Below are positions 24,824-33,229 of a stretch of DNA of 64,000 nucleotides, one piece after another. Where the stretch lies: the NCBI RefSeq assembly GCF_003143555.1, contig NZ_CP029347.1, positions 2,480,001-2,544,000 on the forward strand, in the 5' to 3' direction. The translations under genes and the position numbers were made by a program. The notes beneath the pieces are model-generated. The model did not search any database. It was not told where the DNA came from and saw nothing but the letters and a program-made list of their open reading frames with translations. The first letter of the stretch is position 1, and each line of letters opens with the position of its first letter. The stretch comes from Saliniradius amylolyticus (GTDB taxonomy: Bacteria; Pseudomonadota; Gammaproteobacteria; Enterobacterales; Alteromonadaceae).

Positions 24824-26412
24824 CGGAGGTTTCCTGTTAATCGTTGAAAGCCTGATGGCTGCAATAGCTCCTGCCGGTTACGCTGCTTAACGGTGACGAT
24901 GGCGGGAGCCGAGGCTGCACCTTGAGTTACCAGGGCCCAGTTAGCTGCCATCATGGCGTCAAAGAGGTCGTCACCGATGCTGGTTTTCACCATCTTGTAA
25001 CTGCTGTAACTCTTGGTGGTGTTAACGGGTTTAATGTTGGCCAGTTGCTTGACCAGCGATTGGTAAACGGCGGTATCGGGGTCGTCAGGTCGGTCGTCAC
25101 AGTAGATAAGCACCATCACATTGTTGCGAAAGGCCGAGGCTAACGAGCTGGCCATTTGGTGCTTAACCATGCCTTCAAACCGTATTGGTGAGAACGCCCA
25201 CTCAGGCCACGTACTGGCTGTACTCTCTCCCTCGCCAATCGAGCGGCGGTCAATGCCCGTTAGGCCCTCTTTGAAAAGGTCATCGTTAACAGAGGTGAGC
25301 AAGCCAATACCGAAGGCATCCCCTAAAGCAAAGTCGGGGCGGAAGTAACGCCAGAAGCGCACCAAGTCGCGTTGAATAACGGCTTCATCGGTACCGGCAG
25401 GCCATGTGTAGGCAAAAATACACACGGTAAAGCTGTGCACCTGCTCAAGCACCACCAATGAGGACTTGGAGGAGGTAGGGTCTTCACCATGGCCCAGGTG
25501 ATCATATCCAAAGCTGATCACGCCGCGCTTTTTGTACTGCAGGTAAGGTTCAGGTTCGGCGGGCTGGAGGTTGGTTTTAACGCCGAGTTGCAAGGCGCTT
25601 CGGATCCATTTCTCCCATATCAGGTTCTTGGCGGCCACATTGCGGCACAGTAGCTGCCGGATGAATTCTTCTGGCGGCAGCTGTTTGCGCATCTTTAAAA
25701 TAAACTGCTCATTCAGGATCCCGAGCTCAATGCCCAAGTAACAGTCGACAGGCGGTAAGCAATGGTACATTCCCGATTCAACCATCCCTGAGAGCGTATC
25801 CGCGCCCTTAAAAACACCGGTTATGCGTATCTGTGGGTCATTCCTCGAATGCTTACTGGCACCAAGGCGGCGTGTAGACCCCATCATCAACAGGAAGCGG
25901 GAATACAGACGGTCGGCTGGCATGTCGTCCACCTCTTCCAGGCTCGCCCAGGTGAGATCCCCACCATCCACGTTCGCCATTATTCCGTAGGCCTGTGCCT
26001 TACTGCGGTTGTTGAATTCATAGTAGGTGTCGGCCAACTGACGCCGCCCTGATTTATGGGCAATATAGGCCGAGAGAGCATCCGAGCGGCGAATGGCATC
26101 CAAATGGTACCCAAGATTGACCAGTGACTGGGCCTCTCGCGGAGCCACAATCCCGCCCTCCTGATCCGCATTCAGGGCGTTGTGCTCCAGAAAATACATT
26201 TCTTTGACGGCGGTTTTGCCAGTACGGCGGCAGGAAAAATCAATGGTGTTTGGGTTGTTATCCATCTCCACCATTTTTAGGATCTGGGCAGAGTCCAGCT
26301 CCACATTGTGGATATGCTTGTGCCAGAGTGCATGATCACCGGCGTACTTTTGGATCTCACGCTCAGCTACGTTACTGAGGCGAAGACGGTCCTTAGCGCT
26401 CTGGCGAGTCAT
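24820..26412 (-). CDS. Terminase large subunit
   Basis: 530 residues. The Walker A variant FSCRRTGKTAVKEM is at about residues 60-73, and a Walker B-like WASLEEVDDMP at about 155-165. The C-terminal nuclease half shows conserved acidic positions in ISFGYDHLGHGEDPT and ALGDAFGIGLLTSV. It cuts concatemers and pumps DNA into the prohead. The 3' neighbour is the portal gene and the 5' neighbour a probable small subunit (20-base overlap). It appears complete. Confidence 0.92.
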   Translation of the reverse strand: MTRQSAKDRLRLSNVAEREIQKYAGDHALWHKHIHNVELDSAQILKMVEMDNNPNTIDFSCRRTGKTAVKEMYFLEHNALNADQEGGIVAPREAQSLVNLGYHLDAIRRSDALSAYIAHKSGRRQLADTYYEFNNRSKAQAYGIMANVDGGDLTWASLEEVDDMPADRLYSRFLLMMGSTRRLGASKHSRNDPQIRITGVFKGADTLSGMVESGMYHCLPPVDCYLGIELGILNEQFILKMRKQLPPEEFIRQLLCRNVAAKNLIWEKWIRSALQLGVKTNLQPAEPEPYLQYKKRGVISFGYDHLGHGEDPTSSKSSLVVLEQVHSFTVCIFAYTWPAGTDEAVIQRDLVRFWRYFRPDFALGDAFGIGLLTSVNDDLFKEGLTGIDRRSIGEGESTASTWPEWAFSPIRFEGMVKHQMASSLASAFRNNVMVLIYCDDRPDDPDTAVYQSLVKQLANIKPVNTTKSYSSYKMVKTSIGDDLFDAMMAANWALVTQGAASAPAIVTVKQRNRQELLQPSGFQRLTGNLR

Positions 26413-27382
26413 CGGCTTTCACCTCGATAAACTCGCCTTCTTCGGCTTCATCTTGCATGTACTCACTCAGTACCGAGTCTTGAGACACCCGGGCACGGGA
26501 ACGGCTGATTTGGTCTCTGAGTTGGTCTAGGTTGCTGCTCATGCGCTGCTGATACTCCAGCATCTTCTCTTTGTCGGCGTCTTCATCATTGAGCTGGCCC
26601 ATCTGAATACCTTGGTCCACTTGGACTTTGGGCGTCATATTCAGGTCAGCCATCGAGAGATTGTTCTTGCTGAGCATGTCCATCAGAGGTTTCAGCAGCG
26701 GGTGGCTTTTGACCTCTTCCAGAACAATATCCTGCCCCGTGTCCGGATCCCGGTACTGACCAATATGGAACCCACCTTCCTTATCAAAACCATAAACAGG
26801 GTTTTTCAGCGCCACCCCATCAGCGGCTATCTGTTGGATCATATCCGAGAATATCGCCGACAGGTTTGCTTGGTTAACCGCCTGCAGGTTCAGCAATGTG
26901 GAAGGATCGCCCGACTCAAAGGCCAACAAATGCTGCATCACCAGCTCAGTGCGTTTAATGCAAGCTGGTTGCGTGGCACAGTATTCAAAATCCACATCAC
27001 AGGTTTTGCACTGGGGGTACTTACCAGGACGGGCAGGAAAGAACATAGCTGTTTTGGCATAGGCGCCATGCTTAAGCGCATTGTAGCGAGTCAGCTTACT
27101 GGACTGAACCGATGGATGGCCGGCAAGGTTAGAAGCACTGGCCGCTTTGCCCTCGGGTGTAGTCGGCCCGGTACTGGCCAGCACCGAACTGAACACGCCC
27201 ACTTCCCAATTAACCTGCTGCACCTCACGATGACAGTCAGGGCAGTTGGCAAAATAACGGTAAGGGTGCGCCCGGCTGGGTTCGTCTTCCACACGAACCG
27301 GCGGCGCTCGGAATGTATAGCGACAGTCGAGGCACTTAAAGGTCACCTCGGGTTTGGGCGAGTTGGCGTCTTTCTTCGTCAT
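26393..27382 (-). CDS. Probable terminase small subunit with zinc-binding Cys clusters
   Basis: About 329 residues from ATG 27382; a TTG at 27412 would add ten codons. The start is not settled because no clear ribosome-binding sequence is visible. Two Cys pairs near the N-terminus (FKCLDCRYTF, FANCPDCHRE) and KTC...C...C at about 140-160 suggest zinc ribbons. The motif KLTRYNALKHGAYAKTAMF, with an upstream TTPEGKAASASN, recurs in proteins encoded just ahead of large terminases. The C-terminal half is acidic and helical. It is the first substantial gene of the late operon and overlaps the large subunit by 20 bases. Confidence 0.65.
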   Translation of the reverse strand: MTKKDANSPKPEVTFKCLDCRYTFRAPPVRVEDEPSRAHPYRYFANCPDCHREVQQVNWEVGVFSSVLASTGPTTPEGKAASASNLAGHPSVQSSKLTRYNALKHGAYAKTAMFFPARPGKYPQCKTCDVDFEYCATQPACIKRTELVMQHLLAFESGDPSTLLNLQAVNQANLSAIFSDMIQQIAADGVALKNPVYGFDKEGGFHIGQYRDPDTGQDIVLEEVKSHPLLKPLMDMLSKNNLSMADLNMTPKVQVDQGIQMGQLNDEDADKEKMLEYQQRMSSNLDQLRDQISRSRARVSQDSVLSEYMQDEAEEGEFIEVKADDSPER

Positions 27383-27430
27383 CCGAAAATTATCAGCGCC
27401 AAGGAGAGACAAAACCAGAGCAACTGCTGT

Positions 27431-27523
27431 CTACCCCGCCTTTCTCAGCGGCTCAGGCAGCTTTACAACCAGCTCACGAGTCGGTAAAAAGTGTTCATAG
27501 CCACGTCGCCGCGGGGCCACCAT
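27431..27523 (-). CDS. Possible 30-residue leader ORF before the terminase genes
   Basis: A short frame from ATG 27523 to TAG 27433-27431. The product is strongly basic: VAPRRRGYEHFLPTRELVV, then KLPEPLRKAG. The upstream AAAAAGAAG could serve as a weak ribosome-binding site. It ends 48 bases before the ATG of the terminase small subunit. It may be coding or chance; its presence would put the prophage right end beyond 27,523. Confidence 0.3.
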   Translation of the reverse strand: MVAPRRRGYEHFLPTRELVVKLPEPLRKAG

Positions 27524-27650
27524 CACTTCTTTTTATAAGAGTTTGTTCCGAATTCCCGAGTACCTCTTCGGCACGTCTTAGGCTTCAGAGTGTTTATTCA
27601 TTGTACTATTAGGGCTAGACTGAGCAGGAAGTCTTGGTTGTGAGGTCAAT

Positions 27651-28406
27651 ATGATCCGATGGTTGTGGGTGGTTGTTCTGTGGTTTGGAGCCAATACTGC
27701 TGCCGCTGATCGTTATGTCGTTGGTACCGAGTCGATCAATTTTTACCCTCACTTTAACTTCACCCAACAGGGCAAGCCCGGTTTTGCTCAGGCCGTTTTT
27801 AAACGCTTTGCGCAATACAGCGGTCACCAGTTTGAGTTTGTGCCTCTTCCCGTAAAACGCCTGTATTACGAGAGCGAGGGCGATATAGACCTAGTGTACC
27901 CCGACCACCCGGAATGGGTGCAGTACCAGGACGTCGCACATAAACGCTTCTTCAGTCAGCCAGTGGTGGGTAACCTGGGCACAACCTGGGTCCAGCCTTC
28001 GAACCGGCACAAAACACTCAGTCAAGTTCGTTCACTGGCAATTATTCACGGCTTCACTCCAGAAGCCTGGATGCACCATCAGGGGAGGGAAGAACTGCGT
28101 TTTATTGATGTACCCGACCCGGAATCGGCGATTGGCGTATTACTATTGGGACGAGTGGAGGCGGCAGATCTGGAGTACAATGTCGCCCGTCACATTTTGC
28201 GGAAACAGGGCCGAACCGGGGATGCACAAGTGGCCGTGCACTTGCCATTAAATATTGGTACTTACCATCTATCCACCACTAAGCATCCCGCCTTAATTGA
28301 GCAATTCGATCAATTCTTACACAACCACCGGCAAGAGCTTAAGGCTTTAAAGAAGCGCTTTGGTATTGTCGAAAAGCCCAGTGGTATCATTCCCCCACTG
28401 CGTTAA
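27651..28406 (+). CDS. Periplasmic solute-binding protein, SBP_bac_3-like
   Basis: 251 residues. The first 19 (MIRWLWVVVLWFGANTAAA) are a signal peptide. The mature part follows the family-3 binding-protein plan: VVGTESINFYPHFNF at strand 1, GFAQAVFKRFAQYSGHQFEFVPLPVKRLYYESEGDIDLVYPD, and AAIIHG-like and ESAIGVLLLGRVEAADLE segments in lobe 2. No permease or ATPase gene is adjacent. A role in sensing or scavenging a small polar solute is likely, ligand unknown. The 3' end overlaps that of the convergent paralogue by 20 bases. It is the first chromosomal-type gene right of the prophage. Confidence 0.75.
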   Translation: MIRWLWVVVLWFGANTAAADRYVVGTESINFYPHFNFTQQGKPGFAQAVFKRFAQYSGHQFEFVPLPVKRLYYESEGDIDLVYPDHPEWVQYQDVAHKRFFSQPVVGNLGTTWVQPSNRHKTLSQVRSLAIIHGFTPEAWMHHQGREELRFIDVPDPESAIGVLLLGRVEAADLEYNVARHILRKQGRTGDAQVAVHLPLNIGTYHLSTTKHPALIEQFDQFLHNHRQELKALKKRFGIVEKPSGIIPPLR

Positions 28407-29163
28407 TGCCTTTGGCATCCAGCCATGACTGTATCTTGTGCTCGTGCGTTGCAATAAACTCGTTAAGTTGTTTTAACAATGCAGGATGTTTGAGCGTCGA
28501 CATTCGGTAGCCAATAGTGCTTTGCTGGATCCCGTCCGCCAATACGAGCTGCTCAGGGTTATAGCCAAGTTCTTCGGCATAATGCCTGACAACAGCAATA
28601 TCCAGATCCAACCCCTGCACTACACCGCTATATAACAACCGAATCAGGAGCTTAATGGAGCTGTCGGTCACCAACTCAAGCTCACCCGATTCGATGCGAC
28701 TTTGCCAGTGCTGGCTGGGAGTAAAACCATATAGTGTCCCCAGCCGCTCAAACTGTTGCAGTCTTAAGTGCTGATTCTCTGCCAGCACCACTGTTGACTG
28801 CGACAAATACATCATGGGCTCGCTAAATTTCAAGGACTCACTCTGTTCAGAGTTCCAGAGTGGGTTGTCAGGCACCCTAAAATCAATGTGATCCTTTTCA
28901 TACCAATGCTTGAAACGGGTGATCGGCAAAGGTACGTACTCAAAAGTCACATCATATTGCTCTGCGAAGCATTCTAAGATGGTTTCCAGTACCGACTTTT
29001 TTTGCTCGTCACCAGTAAATGAAAACAACGGATAGAAGGCGTGATCTTCAACTCCAATACGTAACACCCTATCAGAGTGATCCGCCAACGCTGCACCCGA
29101 TAAGAAAAGAAAGAACAAGCCCAGGGAACCAACATAACGACCCCAAGCAAAACAACCTAACAT
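28387..29163 (-). CDS. Periplasmic solute-binding protein, paralogue of the 27651 gene
   Basis: 258 residues from ATG 29163, which has AGG six to seven bases upstream; a 30-codon upstream extension is discounted. The signal segment is YVGSLGLFFLFLSGAALA. The mature protein parallels its neighbour closely: RIGVEDHAFYPLFSFTGDEQ, FEYVPLPITRFKHWYEKDHIDFRVPD, GTLYGFTP and STLKHPALLKQLNEFI. The matching VPLP and LKHPALxxQ(L/F) positions show that the two arose by duplication. Convergent tail-to-tail orientation means an inverted duplication or later inversion. Confidence 0.75.
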   Translation of the reverse strand: MLGCFAWGRYVGSLGLFFLFLSGAALADHSDRVLRIGVEDHAFYPLFSFTGDEQKKSVLETILECFAEQYDVTFEYVPLPITRFKHWYEKDHIDFRVPDNPLWNSEQSESLKFSEPMMYLSQSTVVLAENQHLRLQQFERLGTLYGFTPSQHWQSRIESGELELVTDSSIKLLIRLLYSGVVQGLDLDIAVVRHYAEELGYNPEQLVLADGIQQSTIGYRMSTLKHPALLKQLNEFIATHEHKIQSWLDAKGINAVGE

Positions 29164-29569
29164 AAGCGACCTAAACTCAACTGAATGGCGCGCATAATAT
29201 AGTCGTCTCTCAAGGGCTACAACGCCACCAGAAACCAGACCTCTGACCAGCACGCATTAGTTATTAACTTAAATACCTAAAAATCATCATCTATTGTAAA
29301 AGTGACAGAGAACAGCCTATTAAATAACAACAACTTACGAGTAGAACAAAATTCAGCCAATAGATATCAAGCAGTTACACCGACAGCCAGCTGTTTATCT
29401 TGGCTAAAAATTAGGATAAAACAACATACTATAATTAAAATGATTGATAATCTCATAATGTTCGGAATAATCGATTTCAAAATGTCAGGTATCGCAAGGT
29501 AGGTTCATAGTGCACCATGGGCTAGACTGAGTCACAGCCTAATACTTATCAGACAAAACAGAGGTGTAG
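29164..29569. other. AT-rich intergenic region upstream of glsA
   Basis: About 400 bases without a convincing gene. The segment 29,270-29,500 is markedly AT-rich with stops in all frames, apart from a 66-codon chance frame. It presumably holds the promoters of the divergent binding-protein gene and of glsA. No operator or hairpin stood out. Confidence 0.5.
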
Positions 29570-30511
29570 ATGGAAGGTACCCCCATCCGGCCACAAGATA
29601 CTGATCAGCTGTTGCAATCCATTCTCTCAGAGGCCAGACAAAACAATCAGGGAAAGGTCGCCAGTTACATTCCCGCGCTGGCAAACGTAGACCCAGAGTG
29701 TACGGCCATTGCAATGGTGACCAATCAGGGACAGTTTTTCCAGGCAGGCGATGCCGACACCCCTTTCTCCATTCAAAGTATTTCAAAAATCTTCGGCCTG
29801 GTGATGGCCATGCGCCGCAGCGGCAACACGGTATGGCAGCGGGTTAATATGGAGCCGTCCGGCCAGCCATTTAACTCCATCGTACAATTAGAATGGGAAT
29901 ATGGTATCCCGCGCAATCCTTTCATCAACGCTGGGGCCATCGTCATTGCGGATATGTTGGTCAGTCAGTATTCCACCAGTAAACTGGCCTTCATTGGTTT
30001 TTTGCGCCAACTCGCGGGAACCGATCGGCTTTATGTGGATGAAGAAGTGTATGAAAGTGAACTGACCCATGGCTCCCGTAATGCCGCTATGGCCTATCTG
30101 ATGCATAGTTTTGGCAATATGGAGGCCGATGTTGATCAAGTTCTGGAGCACTATTTTTATCAGTGTTCTATCCCCATCACTTGTAAACAACTGGCCCGCA
30201 GTCTCTGTTTTTTGGCAAACCGTGGGGTCGATCCTTTCACCGATGAGTCGATTTGTTCAAGACGCGATGCTCATCGGGTCAACGCGATTCTATCCACCAG
30301 TGGCATGTACGACCAATCCGGCGAGTTTGCCTTTAGCGTGGGGCTACCTGCCAAAAGCGGCGTTGGCGGGGCCATTGCCGCCATTATCCCCGGCCTGGGC
30401 GCGGTGGTAGCCTGGAGCCCGAGACTCAACCATTTTGGCAACTCTCACCGCGGCATGACCATGATAACGCGACTGGCCGAAGAGATGGGGTTGTCGGTAT
30501 TCGGCGTTTAA
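29570..30511 (+). CDS. glsA: Glutaminase
   Basis: 313 residues, the standard length of GlsA/YneH-type serine-dependent glutaminases, which hydrolyse glutamine to glutamate and ammonia in the cytoplasm. The catalytic SxxK is FSIQSISKIFGL (S70, K73). Other family blocks are GKVASYIPALA, NPFINAGAIVIADML, ELTHGSRNAAMAYLMHSFGN, YFYQCSI and the C-terminal GVGGAIAAIIPGLGAVVAWSP. The stop overlaps that of the convergent L,D-transpeptidase gene. Confidence 0.95.
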   Translation: MEGTPIRPQDTDQLLQSILSEARQNNQGKVASYIPALANVDPECTAIAMVTNQGQFFQAGDADTPFSIQSISKIFGLVMAMRRSGNTVWQRVNMEPSGQPFNSIVQLEWEYGIPRNPFINAGAIVIADMLVSQYSTSKLAFIGFLRQLAGTDRLYVDEEVYESELTHGSRNAAMAYLMHSFGNMEADVDQVLEHYFYQCSIPITCKQLARSLCFLANRGVDPFTDESICSRRDAHRVNAILSTSGMYDQSGEFAFSVGLPAKSGVGGAIAAIIPGLGAVVAWSPRLNHFGNSHRGMTMITRLAEEMGLSVFGV

Positions 30512-31254
30512 TTCAACGTCGGCAAGCCCCATTCGTTGAGCTTTTGTTCATAGACGGTTTCAGGCAACAGTACCATTACCGGCTCGGCTTCTGGCTTAAG
30601 CCAATTGAGCAATTGGGACATAACGTCACCCGGCATGGCGGTGCATCCAGCCGTCGGCTTACCGGGTGCTCGCCAGTGGTGAAGGAAGATACAGCTGCCC
30701 GCGCCTGAGATGTTATCCGGGTTATGGGCCACAAACACCCCGTGCTTATAAAGGTCATCGCCATAGTGCAAATCTCGGCGCATGCCTTCCGATGAGCCTT
30801 TGACCGCTTCCTCGCCAACTTCTTTGGCATCCACAATCTGGTTGTAGTAGGGCGAGCCTGCCACATCCATGCAGTAATGCCCTTGGCTCATCTGCTCGTA
30901 TGGCATAGCAATATCATCCAGCGCCTCATACCCGAAGGCTTCGGTCAGCGAGAATATTCCGGCCGGAGCACGACCGTCGCCTTCCTGCTTATGTTTTCCC
31001 TGTTGTTCCGGATGAAGACCCAGCCCCCAGGCCATGCCATTTTTGCCGATGGTCACTGGGCTGCTCACCCCCTGCTTTTGCCAGCCATCCGGGGTTCGGT
31101 TTAGTGTGTGCATGTGCCCCTGGCTATCATCCCAGCCAGAAGTGGTCACTACCACCAGTTGCTGGTGTACGTCAGGCAGTTGCCAATTCGATGCATCCGC
31201 CATCGCAGCTACACTGCCCAGTAACAACCCTATTGCCGCTGCATATTTCAACAT
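30508..31254 (-). CDS. Secreted L,D-transpeptidase-family (YkuD) protein
   Basis: 248 residues from ATG 31254, which has AGGAGA six bases upstream. A signal peptide covers residues 1-20 (YAAAIGLLLGSVAAMADA). The catalytic region is SGAGSCIFLHHWRAPGKPTAGCTAMP, with the His and the TAGC cysteine of the YkuD fold. It acts on peptidoglycan in the periplasm, either forming 3-3 cross-links or attaching or cleaving stem peptides. The 'CIFLH.W....PTAGCTA' subgroup is common in proteobacteria. It is divergent from alr, consistent with a cell-wall role. Confidence 0.85.
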   Translation of the reverse strand: MLKYAAAIGLLLGSVAAMADASNWQLPDVHQQLVVVTTSGWDDSQGHMHTLNRTPDGWQKQGVSSPVTIGKNGMAWGLGLHPEQQGKHKQEGDGRAPAGIFSLTEAFGYEALDDIAMPYEQMSQGHYCMDVAGSPYYNQIVDAKEVGEEAVKGSSEGMRRDLHYGDDLYKHGVFVAHNPDNISGAGSCIFLHHWRAPGKPTAGCTAMPGDVMSQLLNWLKPEAEPVMVLLPETVYEQKLNEWGLPTLN

Positions 31255-31357
31255 CAATGTTCTCCTGTTTTTTTCTTATAATATCAGAGTGATAAAGTCT
31301 TTGCGGCAGGAATTGAGTCGCTTTATAGTGACAGTAAAGCCGAGACCCATTTTACCC

Positions 31358-32428
31358 ATGAAACGCGCCACCGTAGCTAAGATTCATCACTCTTCCATCA
31401 TCCATAATTACCGTCTCGCTTGCCAGTTAGCGCCTGACTCGGCCAACTTGGCCGTGATCAAAGCCAATGCTTACGGCCATGGTCTGAGCGAGGTGGCCCA
31501 GCTACTAGAGCCTATGGTGCCCGCCTTTGCCGTGGCCATTCTTGATGAGGCCTTAACCTTGCGTCAGCAAGGTATTGTCAAGCCAGTGGTAATTCTGGAA
31601 GGCGTCGACAGTCCCGAGGGCATGAGCTGGGCGGCGCGCCATAATTGCTGGCCAATACTGCACACCAAAAGACAACTGGCAGCGCTGACAAATGCCGACT
31701 CTAAACCCCGCTGTTGGGTGAAGCTGGATACGGGTATGCACCGATTAGGCTTTGCTCCGCCTGAGCTCGCCGATGTCGTTGAGCAGGTAAGGGGACTTAC
31801 CGCCACTTCGCCAGTGATTTGCACCCATTTTGCCCGTGCCGACGAGCTGGATAATCCCATGACCACGCAACAGCTCAACCTCTTCAGGCGGGCGAGCCGC
31901 TCTCTCGGCTGTTCCACCAGCCTTGCCAACTCCCCGGCATTATTGGGTCACCCAGCCGCGCACAGCGACTGGAACCGCCCTGGGCTAATGCTGTATGGCT
32001 GTTCGCCGTTTTCCGGCCCTCAGGAGCATGCCGACCAGTTGCAGGCCGCCATGACTCTTGAAAGCGAAATCATCGCTATCCGCAACATTCCCAGTGGCGA
32101 CAGCGTGGGGTACGGCAGTCGCTGGCAGGCCAAGGAACCGGCTCGCATTGCGACTCTGGCCATAGGCTATGCCGATGGTTACCCGCGACATAGCCAAAGC
32201 CAATGCAGGGTGTGGCTGCATAATCAGTATGCCCCATTGGCTGGCACCGTCTCCATGGATATGGTCACCATTGACGTCAGCCATATTCCCGAAACCAAAG
32301 AAGGAGACAAGGTCGAGCTGTGGGGGCCTCATGTACCGGTGACCGAAGTCGCCAGGCATAACGGCACTATCAATTATGAGCTGCTTACCCGGGTCAGCCA
32401 ACGTGTGCCCAGGGTTTACATTGATTGA
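31358..32428 (+). CDS. alr: Alanine racemase
   Basis: 356 residues from ATG 31358; a longer in-frame reading to 31034 is an overlap artefact over the L,D-transpeptidase gene. It interconverts L- and D-alanine with PLP. The PLP lysine is in LAVIKANAYGHG (K35). The catalytic tyrosine block is DSVGYGSRWQ followed by LAIGYADGYPR, and AGTVSMDMVTIDVS is also present. There is no signal peptide, so this is the cytoplasmic form supplying or catabolising D-Ala. It converges with the RpiR-type regulator with no gap. Confidence 0.95.
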   Translation: MKRATVAKIHHSSIIHNYRLACQLAPDSANLAVIKANAYGHGLSEVAQLLEPMVPAFAVAILDEALTLRQQGIVKPVVILEGVDSPEGMSWAARHNCWPILHTKRQLAALTNADSKPRCWVKLDTGMHRLGFAPPELADVVEQVRGLTATSPVICTHFARADELDNPMTTQQLNLFRRASRSLGCSTSLANSPALLGHPAAHSDWNRPGLMLYGCSPFSGPQEHADQLQAAMTLESEIIAIRNIPSGDSVGYGSRWQAKEPARIATLAIGYADGYPRHSQSQCRVWLHNQYAPLAGTVSMDMVTIDVSHIPETKEGDKVELWGPHVPVTEVARHNGTINYELLTRVSQRVPRVYID

Positions 32429-33205
32429 TTAGCCCTCCTTGAGGGCCAGAAGCAGAATATCCACCAGATAACTTAGTGATAAAGCACAGATACCATGCTC
32501 CCACGGTGCGGATTGCATATCGACCAACAAGGGTAAAGACACATCACACACAGAGGTGAGTTGAGTGTCACCAAACCGGCAAAGTCCCAATACTTTCCCC
32601 TGGTGCTGACGCACCGTGGCGATCATCTGCTGACAGTGATCACTGCATTCCATGGGGCTGACGACGATCAACAAGTCCTGAGGCTCAAATTGATCCGCCA
32701 GCATAAGATCGAGCCGGTGGTCACCACACAAGTTAGCCCTAAGCCCTTGATAGCAGAGCCCCTGAGCGAGGCGCACGGCTGGGTACTGACCATCGCCCTC
32801 ACCGAGAATCTGTACCCAGCGAGCCTGTTTTAATAAGCGTAACGCCTGAGCAAACCCATCGGAGACCTCTATCTCCGCCAGATAATCAAGGTGTTTATTA
32901 GCCTCAGACCGGATGGTGTCCACATAGCTGAGCGACTGGGCATCAGCAGAAGTATCCGCTGATTCATTATTCTGACCCAGGGCGACCGCTTCATTCACCG
33001 CCAGCTTAAGGTGAGGATATCCGCGAAAGCCCAGCTTCTGACTGAACTTCACCACACTCGACTGGCTTACGCCAACCGCACCAGCCAGCTGCTGCGACGA
33101 GTAGTCCCTTAGGAGATGCGTATTCTCCAGGATAAAGTCTGCCAGGCGTCGCTCGCTGGAAGACATATGCTCACGCATGGCCTGTATTTTATGTAAACAA
33201 TTCAC
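32429..33205 (-). CDS. MurR/RpiR-family transcriptional regulator
   Basis: 258 residues. An N-terminal helix-turn-helix (LSSSERRLADFILE-type start, SSQQLAGAVGVSQSSVVKFSQKLGFRGYPHLKL) is followed by a SIS sugar-phosphate-binding domain (ARWVQILGEGDGQYPAVRLAQGLCY, LIVVSPMECSDHCQQ). MurR of E. coli, which senses MurNAc-6-phosphate, has the same layout. The gene lies 24 bases behind an amidase/serine-hydrolase fusion, so MurNAc-6-P or a related PG sugar is a plausible effector. The start is GTG 33205; ATG 33178 is an alternative. Confidence 0.85.
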   Translation of the reverse strand: MNCLHKIQAMREHMSSSERRLADFILENTHLLRDYSSQQLAGAVGVSQSSVVKFSQKLGFRGYPHLKLAVNEAVALGQNNESADTSADAQSLSYVDTIRSEANKHLDYLAEIEVSDGFAQALRLLKQARWVQILGEGDGQYPAVRLAQGLCYQGLRANLCGDHRLDLMLADQFEPQDLLIVVSPMECSDHCQQMIATVRQHQGKVLGLCRFGDTQLTSVCDVSLPLLVDMQSAPWEHGICALSLSYLVDILLLALKEG

Positions 33206-33229
33206 GTCCTGCTCTCTGTTATACGGCGC

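Larger units (their letters stand above)
1..27523. mobile_element. Partial prophage: Mu-like head, P2-like contractile tail
   Basis: The left edge is cut by the window, so this is part of the element. The - strand carries a nearly gapless late region: terminase, portal, minor head protein, capsid polyprotein, holin and lysin, neck, baseplate V/W/J/I, fibres, sheath FI, tube FII, E/E', tape measure T, U, X and D. A CI-type repressor on the + strand converges with it at the left. Packaging genes lie at the extreme right and the repressor beside gpD, so the order is not that of linear Mu. It resembles a P2-type or otherwise permuted lysogen. Early genes and the integrase, transposase or protelomerase must lie left of base 1. 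The right boundary is placed only by the switch to a chromosomal-looking gene at 27,651. No attachment repeat could be shown. Confidence 0.93.

Noticed and set aside
29302-29502. 66-codon + strand frame in the AT-rich gap before glsA
   Set aside because: No ribosome-binding site, codon use unlike coding DNA, and low complexity.
27612-29531. GGGCTAGACTGAG occurs upstream of both 27651 (27612-27624) and glsA (29519-29531)
   Set aside because: A 13-base match between two sites is expected by chance several times in 64 kb, and no -35-like partner is seen at a consistent distance.
31034-31357. N-terminal extension of alanine racemase by 108 codons
   Set aside because: It overlaps the start of the divergent L,D-transpeptidase gene, contains Cys/Pro-rich nonsense, and alr homologues begin at MKRATVAK-like sequence.
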